Positions 49,032-56,795 of a stretch of DNA of 64,000 nt are shown here, one piece after another. This DNA comes from DASRLE01 sp963825315. GTDB taxonomy: Bacteria > Verrucomicrobiota > Verrucomicrobiia > Limisphaerales > Palsa-1400. Under the pieces are notes generated by a model. It did not search any database. It worked only from the letters and a program-made list of their open reading frames with translations, and was not told the origin of the DNA. A program made the translations under genes and the position numbers. The stretch spans positions 434,001-498,000 of the forward strand of contig CAWGST010000001.1 of assembly GCA_963825315.1 (NCBI GenBank), written 5' to 3'. The first letter of the stretch is position 1. The number at the start of each line of letters is the position of its first letter.

Positions 49032-49841
49032 ATGAAAAAAACATACGTTCACGGCTACGATCATCGGGAAAACATGCGTCTGCAGGACCAAGCCTCCACC
49101 CTGGTCGAGTTATTGCACTCCGACACCTCCTATCCGGCCGGAAGCCGCGTTCTGGAAGCGGGTTGCGGCGTTGGCGCACAAACCGCCACCCTGGCCAGGA
49201 ACAGCCCGAATGCCGTGTTTACTTCTGTCGATATATCCGGGGCCTCTGTCACTGAAGCCAGGAGAAAAGCAGCGGCGGCAGGCTTGACCAATGTTCAATT
49301 TGAACAAGCGGATATTTTCAATTTGCCCTATGGGCCGGATTCATTCGACCACATTTTCGTCTGTTTCGTCCTGGAACATCTCTCACGACCCGTCGAGGCG
49401 CTGCATACACTGAAAAACCATTTGAGGCAAGGCGGCACGATCACGGTCATCGAAGGGGACCACGGCTCCGCCTATTTTCATCCTGACAGCGAAGCAGCAC
49501 GCCAGGCGATTCAGTGCCAGGTTGAACTGCAGCGGCGGGCCGGCGGCAACGCCTTGGTAGGGAGAGAGCTTTATCCGTTGTTGCGCCAGGCAGGCTATCG
49601 CTCAATCCGCGTGTCTCCTCGAATGGTCTATGTCGATTCCAGCAGACCTGAACTGGTTGAAGGGTTTACGAAGAAGACATTCACGGCCATGATCGAGGGC
49701 GTCCGTGAATCGGCGCTCAAGGCAGGAATAGTTGAACAAGGTGTTTTTGAAAAGGGAATCAGGGACTTGTACCGAACGACCGAGTCGGATGGAGTGTTCT
49801 GTTATACATTTTTTAAGGCCGTTGGAAACCAATCCATTTAA
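49032..49841 (+). CDS. Class I SAM-dependent methyltransferase
   Basis: 269 residues. Motif I is VLEAGCGVGAQTATLARNSP, the acidic residue after beta-2 is in FTSVDISGASV, motif II is VQFEQADIFNLPYGPDSFDH and motif III is LRQGGTITVIEGDHG. The C-terminal half (LVGRELYPLLRQAGYRSIRV) is an extension that may bind the substrate, which is unknown. The start MKKTYVHGYDHRENMRLQDQ is chosen because the homologous N-terminus begins there; the frame is open 29 codons upstream. It ends inside the convergent zinc-ribbon gene. Confidence 0.85.
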   Translation: MKKTYVHGYDHRENMRLQDQASTLVELLHSDTSYPAGSRVLEAGCGVGAQTATLARNSPNAVFTSVDISGASVTEARRKAAAAGLTNVQFEQADIFNLPYGPDSFDHIFVCFVLEHLSRPVEALHTLKNHLRQGGTITVIEGDHGSAYFHPDSEAARQAIQCQVELQRRAGGNALVGRELYPLLRQAGYRSIRVSPRMVYVDSSRPELVEGFTKKTFTAMIEGVRESALKAGIVEQGVFEKGIRDLYRTTESDGVFCYTFFKAVGNQSI

Positions 49842-50100
49842 CCATTCCAAGGATGAAGAGGGCGACGACGCCAATCGCCACCACCCACCAAAACCATTTC
49901 ACGCCATAGGGAAGCGCCTTCTTTTTGCCGAACTCGCGCTCCACAAATTCGTCGTATTCGAATGATTCATCCGGCAGATTGAGACTGCTGGCGTAAGCCT
50001 CTTCGGACCAGCCGGTTTTTTCGTCGGCACCGCACTCCGGGCAGGCTTTGGCGCCCCGGGGAACGTCCGCGCCGCAGTTTGGGCAAGTTTCTGGCGTCAT
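49813..50100 (-). CDS. Zinc-ribbon membrane protein
   Basis: 95 residues. The N-terminus MTPETCPNCGADVPRGAKAC with CPECGADEKTG is a four-Cys zinc ribbon; a Glu/Ser-rich linker (EEAYASSLNLPDESFEYDEF) follows, and a C-terminal transmembrane helix (WFWWVVAIGVVALFILGMV). The function is unknown. It overlaps the methyltransferase gene by 29 bp tail to tail and lies 18 bp after the DUF155-like gene, probably in its operon. Confidence 0.8.
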   Translation of the reverse strand: MTPETCPNCGADVPRGAKACPECGADEKTGWSEEAYASSLNLPDESFEYDEFVEREFGKKKALPYGVKWFWWVVAIGVVALFILGMVKWIGFQRP

Positions 50101-50118
50101 GTCTGGCTCACACTTCTT

Positions 50119-51276
50119 TCAAGGTCTTTTCAGTCCCAGCACCAGCAAAACCAAATCGATCACGAACAAAAGGACGATGGTCACTTCCAGCGTCAGCATC
50201 CAGCGGTTGGTCCGATCCTGGCTGAGAAGCTGATAAAGATTGTCCAAGGTCTCGAGCTTCTCATCAATCGTCCGATGCCAGTCGCCCAGATGAAAACGGG
50301 CGGATATGTTTTCGTAAATGCGGGCCAGATGCCAGTCGCCAAAAAACTTTGTGATGTTGGACAGCTCGTCGCTGAAATGGGCCAGGTCGATGCGGATTTC
50401 CCGCAGCTCCCGCATCACGTCCCCGCTGCGCCGCGGGCGCTGGTTCAAGTCGCGGTAGGACCGCTCCAGGGCGTTGTCCAGGATGCGGTCGTAGGCTTCC
50501 AGTTCCGCCAGTTGCAGGTTGGCCAATTCCAGCACAAAAAGGATTTCGTCCACCTGGCCCGGCTCCTGCACAATCAACGCCGCGTCCCAGTCCAGCACGG
50601 CCAGGTCGTTTTCGTAGTAGCTCAAATAGCGCCCGGTTGATTCGTCGGCCTCCTGACGCGAAAGTTGGTTGACGTCCGGCTCCTGGGTCAACAACGCCGC
50701 CACTTCGCGGCGATGCTGCTGGAGCCAGTCCTCGGCGCTTAACGGCTTGCCGTCCTCCGCGCTGAGCGGGGCATCAATGCAAAACACCGTGTAGGCTTCC
50801 TCCTCCGCCAACTGCGGGACCGGTTTCAAAAAATAGCGGGCCAGCTCGCGGCGCGCTTCCTCGGCCAGTTGCCGCACCTCCGCGCTCAGGACGCCGTTGG
50901 AAAATTCCAAGTCGTGAAAGGCCACCAAATCCCCGATGGCCTGCACCTCGAAAGGGACGGAGATCGTAATGCTGATGGCGCCCACCGGCAGAAACTTCAA
51001 GGTGCGCTCCACCCGCACCGGGCCGTTCGGACCGATGCGCTCCATGGGCGGCAGGCGGACCATTTGCGGCTTGTTGAAAAAGAGGTGGCGCGGATTGCGT
51101 TTGCTGGCATCCACCGAAAACTCCGCCACCGTCTGGCCCAGCAGTTGAGGGACCGGCTCCCGCAACATGTCGTAGGCGACATCGAACGCGTAAAGGTAAA
51201 TGGCGCGTCCGACGTAACGAGTCACGCCGCGTGAAGGTTCGGCCAGCTTTCGGGGTTCCAAAATGGGCAATGCCAT
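50119..51276 (-). CDS. RMD1/YagE-like (DUF155-type) membrane-anchored protein
   Basis: 385 residues. The N-terminal part (~20-250) is globular and ends with an acidic, Gln-rich region. The C-terminal part (LELANLQLAELEAYDRILDN, IDLAHFSDELSNITKFFGDW, DEKLETLDNLYQLLSQDRTN) is a helical bundle, and one transmembrane helix (MLTLEVTIVLLFVIDLVLLV) anchors the protein. This order matches the DUF155/RMND1 group. The function is unknown in bacteria. Promoter at 51282-51310. Confidence 0.6.
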   Translation of the reverse strand: MALPILEPRKLAEPSRGVTRYVGRAIYLYAFDVAYDMLREPVPQLLGQTVAEFSVDASKRNPRHLFFNKPQMVRLPPMERIGPNGPVRVERTLKFLPVGAISITISVPFEVQAIGDLVAFHDLEFSNGVLSAEVRQLAEEARRELARYFLKPVPQLAEEEAYTVFCIDAPLSAEDGKPLSAEDWLQQHRREVAALLTQEPDVNQLSRQEADESTGRYLSYYENDLAVLDWDAALIVQEPGQVDEILFVLELANLQLAELEAYDRILDNALERSYRDLNQRPRRSGDVMRELREIRIDLAHFSDELSNITKFFGDWHLARIYENISARFHLGDWHRTIDEKLETLDNLYQLLSQDRTNRWMLTLEVTIVLLFVIDLVLLVLGLKRP

Positions 51277-51281
51277 GCTGT

Positions 51282-51310
51282 AAAATACACTATTGGCAAA
51301 GGATTGTCCA
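51282..51310 (-). promoter_or_regulatory. Promoter of the DUF155-like gene, leaderless type
   Basis: On the minus strand TGGACA (51305-51310), 17 bp, TATTTT (51282-51287), then five bases to the ATG at 51276. Confidence 0.55.
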
Positions 51311-51330
51311 TTTGCCCAAAAATCGCCCCG

Positions 51331-53265
51331 CTACTTTTTCAGGTCGTCAAAGTAATCCCGCACGGCGCCTTGATAGGCGCGCGGCACCTGGTCCTGATTG
51401 AGGGCGCTTTGGGCGTCGTTTTGCGCGGCGGAAACGGCTTCCTGGTAGCCCACCGCGCTCTGGCCCTTGATGCTGACGCCTTTGAGCGTGATGGCGGGCA
51501 TGGGGCTGCCGCGAGCGATTTTTCCATGCACTTTTGTTGCGGCCAAATTGTCGGCCAAATGCGGGTCGCCGCGATCAGTCAAGCCTCGCGGGTCCCTGTC
51601 GGGGCGGTTGACGCCGGAGTTGTCCCACAACTCGCCCATCTCCGGATACAATTGCGAATCATCATCCGTCCAGGCGCCGACGCCGCCGCCACCGGGCCGT
51701 TTGCCGAGGCCCAGACAGTGCGGACACTCGCCCCAGGCGCGATGGGTCGCCAGGGCAATTTCGGCTTTGTTGACAGCGTCGAGCGAGTCCTGCAATTCTT
51801 TGGCATCCGCCATTTCCGCGGTGATTTTTTCAAGTTCCCTGGAGGCATCGGCCAGCGATTGCGCGGAGCCGGATGTGTCGCCGCCTTTCATCTGTTGGGC
51901 CGCTTGTTTGAGGAAATCGGCGGCTTTGCCGTAGGGAGCGGCTGGATCCACGCCGCGTGAAACTTCATCCAGCATTTTCTTCAACTGGCCGGAAGTCAAA
52001 TTGCCCGATTTCAATTGGTCAATCATTTTTTGCAGGGTTTGCCGGGCGGCATCGGCCTGGCCGAATTTTAGTTGCTCGGGCAAATCCCTGCCCAACTTCT
52101 CCGATTGCTGCTGGAGTTGCTGCAAGGTTTTGGCCATCTGTTGCAGCTTTTCGAGGTCGGTGGTGGCCGCATCCATGTCATGCTGGAAATCGTCCGTTTT
52201 ATTGGCTTTGAGCGCGGCGATGGCGTCGTTGAGATTGGGCAGCGGCTGGCCCAAGGCGGCGGCCTGTTGGGCGAGATCGGCCAAATTCTGCGCCATTTTC
52301 TGCCGGGCGGCGGCGGCGGCGGCGGGTGAATTGTCCTTGGGCAACCCGGCCAGGGCCTTTTGCAGCTTTTGCAAATCATCGGCCAGCTTGTCGAGCGCGG
52401 CGGGATTCCCGCCCGATTTTTCCAGTGATTTTTGCAGGGCGTCCAGTTGCTTTTGCTCCGCCAGGCTGGCGCTGTTTTTACCGGAAGGAATTTCCCGGGC
52501 TTCGCGCTCCATCGCTTTGAACTCGGGATTTTTTTGCCCCAACTCTTTGAGTTGCGACTTTAGCTTTTCAGCGACATTGGCCAAATCTTTGAGGGCATCG
52601 TTCCGTGTCAGCGGATTCTTATCCAGACGCAGTCCAAGCTCTTGGACTGTTTCGATCGCCTTGTGCGTCGCTTCCAGAACAGGCGGACGCTGTTCGAGAC
52701 TGCGACGGGTGACTTCGACAATTCTTTTGCCGGCATCTTTGATGGCCGCGGCGTCCTGTTTCCTTGCCAGGTAATCTTTGCTGCGATATTCCGGCATCAA
52801 TCCCAGGCTTGCGCCCAGCGCCAGGGCCAAAAGCGCCCACCGGGTGGTGCCTGGCAGATGATAAGGAAAAATTTTTCGCGGATCGAGTTTGGCGGCAAAG
52901 CGGGCCGCGTCGGCCACGAGCAAGTCGCGCCAATTCTCATTGCCGCCAGCGCCGGCCATTTCGAGGGCGGTGCTCATGCGTTCCTGCAATCGTTGCCGGT
53001 CATCGAGGCAGCGGGCCGTTTGCAGCAAACTCGCCTTATGGAACCAGCCGCGGAGAAAACCGGCCGCCACGCAGAGCAAGGCCAACCCGGCGGCCCCGAT
53101 CAATATTGAAGAGGGAATCGGCGCGAGTTTATAAGTGCCCAAGGCGGCCAGCCAGATCACGGCCCCGATGAACAGCCCCTGCCACAAGCCGTTCCAGGCA
53201 CGTTGCAAACGCCGGCGCCGGGCGGCGCGGCCCAGGACATTTTGAATGGCTTCCAAATCGCTCAT
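51331..53265 (-). CDS. Large membrane-anchored coiled-coil protein
   Basis: 644 residues. Two hydrophobic segments near the N-terminus (LWQGLFIGAVIWLAALGTYK and ILIGAAGLALLCVAAGFLRG) and one near 145 (WALLALALGASLGL) place the rest in the periplasm. Residues ~170-480 are long alpha-helical, Lys/Gln/Ala-rich coiled coils (LRLDKNPLTRNDALKDLANV, QLQQQSEKLGRDLPEQLKFG). Then comes a CPHCLGLGKRPGGGGVG motif, which looks like a single zinc-knuckle half. Similar proteins occur in PVC genomes without known function. The ATG at 53263-53265 is used; the frame is open far upstream without a credible start. Confidence 0.65.
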   Translation of the reverse strand: MSDLEAIQNVLGRAARRRRLQRAWNGLWQGLFIGAVIWLAALGTYKLAPIPSSILIGAAGLALLCVAAGFLRGWFHKASLLQTARCLDDRQRLQERMSTALEMAGAGGNENWRDLLVADAARFAAKLDPRKIFPYHLPGTTRWALLALALGASLGLMPEYRSKDYLARKQDAAAIKDAGKRIVEVTRRSLEQRPPVLEATHKAIETVQELGLRLDKNPLTRNDALKDLANVAEKLKSQLKELGQKNPEFKAMEREAREIPSGKNSASLAEQKQLDALQKSLEKSGGNPAALDKLADDLQKLQKALAGLPKDNSPAAAAAARQKMAQNLADLAQQAAALGQPLPNLNDAIAALKANKTDDFQHDMDAATTDLEKLQQMAKTLQQLQQQSEKLGRDLPEQLKFGQADAARQTLQKMIDQLKSGNLTSGQLKKMLDEVSRGVDPAAPYGKAADFLKQAAQQMKGGDTSGSAQSLADASRELEKITAEMADAKELQDSLDAVNKAEIALATHRAWGECPHCLGLGKRPGGGGVGAWTDDDSQLYPEMGELWDNSGVNRPDRDPRGLTDRGDPHLADNLAATKVHGKIARGSPMPAITLKGVSIKGQSAVGYQEAVSAAQNDAQSALNQDQVPRAYQGAVRDYFDDLKK

Positions 53266-53362
53266 GCCACTAACTACTATGCAACGGCAACGCCCCTTTG
53301 GCGAGGCAAAAGGACAGTTGATTCTTGTGAGTAAGCGGCTCAACATATTGACAAATACTTCG

Positions 53363-53743
53363 ATGAAAACATGCTCATATTGCGGCGCCAAATATCCTGA
53401 CGACACGCCTGAGTGTCCGATTGACCACACACAGATTTCTGCCAGGCCAGCAGCATCCGCGCCCGATTCGCCTCCAACATCGGACTCGCCGCGAGCTGCA
53501 TTCGAGTTCAGCCCGCTCACGCCAGAACAGAGGCAGCAGGACTTGGTGACTTTGGTCACCTGTGGAACGTTGGTCTCGGCAGACATGGTTGTCTGCAAGC
53601 TTCGCGCTGCCGGGATTGCGGCGTTTATTCCCGACGAGTTTCTGATGCAGACAATCGGGTTCAACGTGAACACGTTTGGGTATGTCCGGGTCCAGGTTGC
53701 TCCCAAAGACCATGACGCAGCCAAAGCCGTTCTCTCCCATTGA
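53363..53743 (+). CDS. Zinc-ribbon + DUF2007 protein
   Basis: 126 residues. MKTCSYCGAKYPDDTPECPI is a zinc ribbon with two Cys pairs. A Ser/Pro linker follows (~25-55), then a DUF2007 domain (DLVTLVTCGTLVSADMVVCK, GIAAFIPDEFLMQTIGFNVN, GYVRVQVAPKDHDAAKAVL), which is a small ferredoxin-like fold called a putative signal-transducing domain. The function is unknown. The ATG at 53363 is chosen for the ribbon start. It is divergent from the coiled-coil gene. Confidence 0.8.
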   Translation: MKTCSYCGAKYPDDTPECPIDHTQISARPAASAPDSPPTSDSPRAAFEFSPLTPEQRQQDLVTLVTCGTLVSADMVVCKLRAAGIAAFIPDEFLMQTIGFNVNTFGYVRVQVAPKDHDAAKAVLSH

Positions 53744-53811
53744 TTTTTTACAAGGACAAAATGCCAAACCGTCCATCTGTAAAGTAAAGGGGTCCCACAT
53801 TGGCCGAGTTT

Positions 53812-54264
53812 ATGATAGCCAGCGAGCTAATGAGCGAAGAGTCGAGGCGATTCGGCATCGCATGGGTTCTCTTATGTGTTGCTGTGGCGCTGCACGTGGC
53901 CGATGAGGCGGCGACGGACTTCTTGTCCGTGTACAATCCAACAGTCCAAGCCATTCGCAAGCGGTTTCCTTTCTTGCCGTTCCCGGTTTTCACGTTCCGG
54001 GCATGGCTGACTCGCTTGTGCGTTGCCATTTTTTTGGCTCTCTGTCTGTCACCGATGGCATTCCGGGGGAGTCGCTTTATGATATGGCTTGCGTATCCGT
54101 TCGCCATTTTGATGTTTGCAAATGGTCTCGTACATATTGGAGGGTCAGTGTACCGCAAACGTTTGATGCCCGGCGTTTACTCTTCCCCCATCCTGTTGTT
54201 CGCCTCCGCATATCTGCTCATTTGCGCGGAGGCGATGAGGCACATGCCGCCTGCGGCAAAATGA
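53812..54264 (+). CDS. Polytopic membrane protein of HXXEE-like type
   Basis: 150 residues with four hydrophobic segments (FGIAWVLLCVAVALHVADEA, WLTRLCVAIFLALCLSP, FMIWLAYPFAILMFANGLVH, SSPILLFASAYLLICAEAMR). HVADE near residue 30 and the helix arrangement resemble the small HXXEE-type integral membrane proteins. The function is unknown. An ATG at 53830 or a TTG at 53800 are other possible starts. It lies after the DUF2007 gene on the same strand. Confidence 0.6.
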   Translation: MIASELMSEESRRFGIAWVLLCVAVALHVADEAATDFLSVYNPTVQAIRKRFPFLPFPVFTFRAWLTRLCVAIFLALCLSPMAFRGSRFMIWLAYPFAILMFANGLVHIGGSVYRKRLMPGVYSSPILLFASAYLLICAEAMRHMPPAAK

Positions 54265-54294
54265 AGTTTTTTTGGCTCGCCTCCCGGCCTCCAC

Positions 54295-54323
54295 TTCATC
54301 ATCATTCATTCCATTGTTAAAAT
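54295..54323 (+). promoter_or_regulatory. Promoter of the GH94 gene, leaderless type
   Basis: TTCATC (54295-54300), 17 bp, TAAAAT (54318-54323), then six bases to the ATG at 54330. The -35 is weak, the -10 is good. Confidence 0.45.
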
Positions 54324-54329
54324 CCAGCC

Positions 54330-56795
54330 ATGAAATTTGGACATTTCGACGACAGCAAACGGGAATACGTCATCACCCAACCCAACACCCCGCTGCCGTG
54401 GATCAATTATCTCGGCTGCGAAGCGTATTTCGGACTGATCTCCAACACCGCCGGCGGTTATTCCTTCTATCGTGACGCCCGCCTGCGCCGCCTGACGCGC
54501 TATCGCTACAACAACGCCCCGTTTGATTTCGGCGGGCGCTACCTCTATCTCCGCGACAATGACAACGGCGAATTCTGGTCGCCCTCGTGGCAGCCCACGC
54601 GCACCCAGCTCGACAAATACGAATGCCGCCACGGCATGGGCTATACCATCATTGGCTCCAGCCACCGCAAGATCGAGGCGCAAACGTGCTACTTCGTGCC
54701 GATGGGCGAAACATTGGAGGTTTGGAAATTCTCAGTGACCAATCGCCGCAGGCACCCGGCGAAGCTTTCCATCTTTTCCAGCATCGAATTCTGCCTGTGG
54801 GACGCGCAGGATGACGCCACCAATTTCCAGCGCAACTTCAGCACCGGCCAGGTGGAGATTGTGGACGGGGTCATCTATCACAAGACCGAGTATCGCGAGC
54901 GCCGCAATCATTTCGCCTACTTCGCCTGCTCGGAGAAACTGGCCGGGTTCGACACCCAACGCGACACGTTCCTGGGCGCTTGCCGCAGTTGGGACAACCC
55001 GGCGGCGGTGGAGCGTGGGAAATCTTTCAATTCCGTCGCGCACGGCTGGTCGCCGCACGGTTCCCACCATGTCAAGGTGAATTTGAAGCCCGGCGAAACG
55101 AAGGAAATCATTTTCGTCCTCGGCTACCACGAAAATCCCGCGGACCAAAAATTCGACCCCCCGGATTCCCAGACCATCAACAAGCGGACCGTCAAACCCG
55201 TCATCGCCAAATATCTCGACGGCAAGAACATCGCGGCGGCCTTCGAAGGACTGCGCCGGTATTGGGACGGCTTGCTCGGCGCTTATCAGGTGGATTCGCC
55301 CGACCTCCATGCCAATCGCATGGTCAACATCTGGAACGCCTGCCAGTGCATGGCCACCTTCAACATGTCGCGCTCGGCGTCGTTCTTCGAATCCGGCATC
55401 GGACGCGGCCTCGGTTTCCGTGATTCGAACCAGGACCTGCTCGGTTTTGTCCAGATGGTGCCGGCCCGGGCGCGCGAACGCATCCTTGACATCGCCGCGA
55501 CCCAACTGGCCAGCGGCGGCGCGTTTCACCAATATCAACCGCTGACCAAACGCGGGAACAACGACATCGGCAGCGGGTTCAACGATGATCCGCATTGGCT
55601 CACGCTGGGCGTGGCCGCCTACCTCAAGGAAACCGGCGACTGGAGCATCCTCGACGAGCCGGTGCAGTTCGAGAACGAACCCGGTTCCGAACGGCCGCTC
55701 TACGAACACCTGCGGCGCAGTTACAATTACACCCTCGAACGCCCCGGCCCGCACGGCCTGCCGCTGATTGGCCGCGCCGACTGGAACGATTGCCTGAACC
55801 TCAACTGCTTCTCCGACACGCCCGGCCAATCCTTCCAGACCACCACCAACAAGGAGGGCAAAACCGCCGAGTCCGTCTTCATCGCCGGCCTGTTTGTGCT
55901 GGCGGCGAAGGAACTGGCCGCGATGGCGCGGAAACGCCAATTGAACGACGAGGCCGAACGCTATCTGGCTGAAGCCGCCAAAATGGAGAAGGTCATCCAC
56001 CAGCATGGCTGGGACGGCAAATGGTTCGTGCGCGCCTACGATGATTTCGGCAAACCCATAGGCTCGAAGGTCTGCAAGGAAGGAAAAATTTTCATCGAAT
56101 CGCAAGGCATGTGCATCATGGCCGGCATCGGTCTGAAGGACGGCAAAGCCAAACTCGCGCTCGAATCGGTGAACAAACATCTGGCCACCAGGCACGGCAT
56201 CGTCCTTTTGCAGCCTGCATTCACAAAGTATTACATTGAGTTGGGCGAAATTTCCTCCTACCCGCCGGGTTACAAGGAAAACGCCGGCATTTTCTGCCAT
56301 AACAACCCGTGGATCATCATTGCCGAAACCATGGTCGGCAACGGCAACCGCGCCTTCGATTACTATACGCGCATCAATCCGTCCGCGCGAGAGAACATCG
56401 GCCAGTTGCACCGCTGCGAGCCTTATGTCTTCGCGCAAATGATTGCGGGCAGGGACGCGCCCACGCACGGCGAAGCCAAGAACTCCTGGCTCACCGGCAC
56501 TGCCGCGTGGACTTACTTCGCCGTCACGCAATGGATTTTTGGCATTCGCAGCGATTACGACGGTTTGCTGATTGATCCTTGCATTCCGGCAAATTGGAAA
56601 GGATTCAAAGTGAACCGCATTTTTCGCGGTGATACATTTGACATCGAAGTGCGGAATCCGAAAGGCGTCATGAAGGGCGTGCGTCGCATGGTTATGGACG
56701 GTGTCGAAATCCCGGATCAGTTGCTTCGTCCGAAGGGTGACGGGCGGAAGCATAACATCCTGGTGGAAATGGGATACCCCACTGGAGAAGAGTAA
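54330..56795 (+). CDS. GH94 cellobiose phosphorylase-type enzyme
   Basis: 821 residues, the length of characterised cellobiose phosphorylases. It cleaves a beta-1,4-linked glucose disaccharide with phosphate to give glucose 1-phosphate and glucose. Family motifs: PLPWINYLGCEAYFGLISNT at the start (substrate-side loop), FESGIGRGLGFRDSNQDLLG, FNDDPHWLTLGVAAYLKETG, and the catalytic Asp region IGRADWNDCLN near residue 485. No signal peptide is seen, so it is cytoplasmic. The exported AGE-type epimerase at 10386 could provide epimerised disaccharides. The C-terminal 104 bp overlap the convergent FemAB gene. Confidence 0.9.
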   Translation: MKFGHFDDSKREYVITQPNTPLPWINYLGCEAYFGLISNTAGGYSFYRDARLRRLTRYRYNNAPFDFGGRYLYLRDNDNGEFWSPSWQPTRTQLDKYECRHGMGYTIIGSSHRKIEAQTCYFVPMGETLEVWKFSVTNRRRHPAKLSIFSSIEFCLWDAQDDATNFQRNFSTGQVEIVDGVIYHKTEYRERRNHFAYFACSEKLAGFDTQRDTFLGACRSWDNPAAVERGKSFNSVAHGWSPHGSHHVKVNLKPGETKEIIFVLGYHENPADQKFDPPDSQTINKRTVKPVIAKYLDGKNIAAAFEGLRRYWDGLLGAYQVDSPDLHANRMVNIWNACQCMATFNMSRSASFFESGIGRGLGFRDSNQDLLGFVQMVPARARERILDIAATQLASGGAFHQYQPLTKRGNNDIGSGFNDDPHWLTLGVAAYLKETGDWSILDEPVQFENEPGSERPLYEHLRRSYNYTLERPGPHGLPLIGRADWNDCLNLNCFSDTPGQSFQTTTNKEGKTAESVFIAGLFVLAAKELAAMARKRQLNDEAERYLAEAAKMEKVIHQHGWDGKWFVRAYDDFGKPIGSKVCKEGKIFIESQGMCIMAGIGLKDGKAKLALESVNKHLATRHGIVLLQPAFTKYYIELGEISSYPPGYKENAGIFCHNNPWIIIAETMVGNGNRAFDYYTRINPSARENIGQLHRCEPYVFAQMIAGRDAPTHGEAKNSWLTGTAAWTYFAVTQWIFGIRSDYDGLLIDPCIPANWKGFKVNRIFRGDTFDIEVRNPKGVMKGVRRMVMDGVEIPDQLLRPKGDGRKHNILVEMGYPTGEE

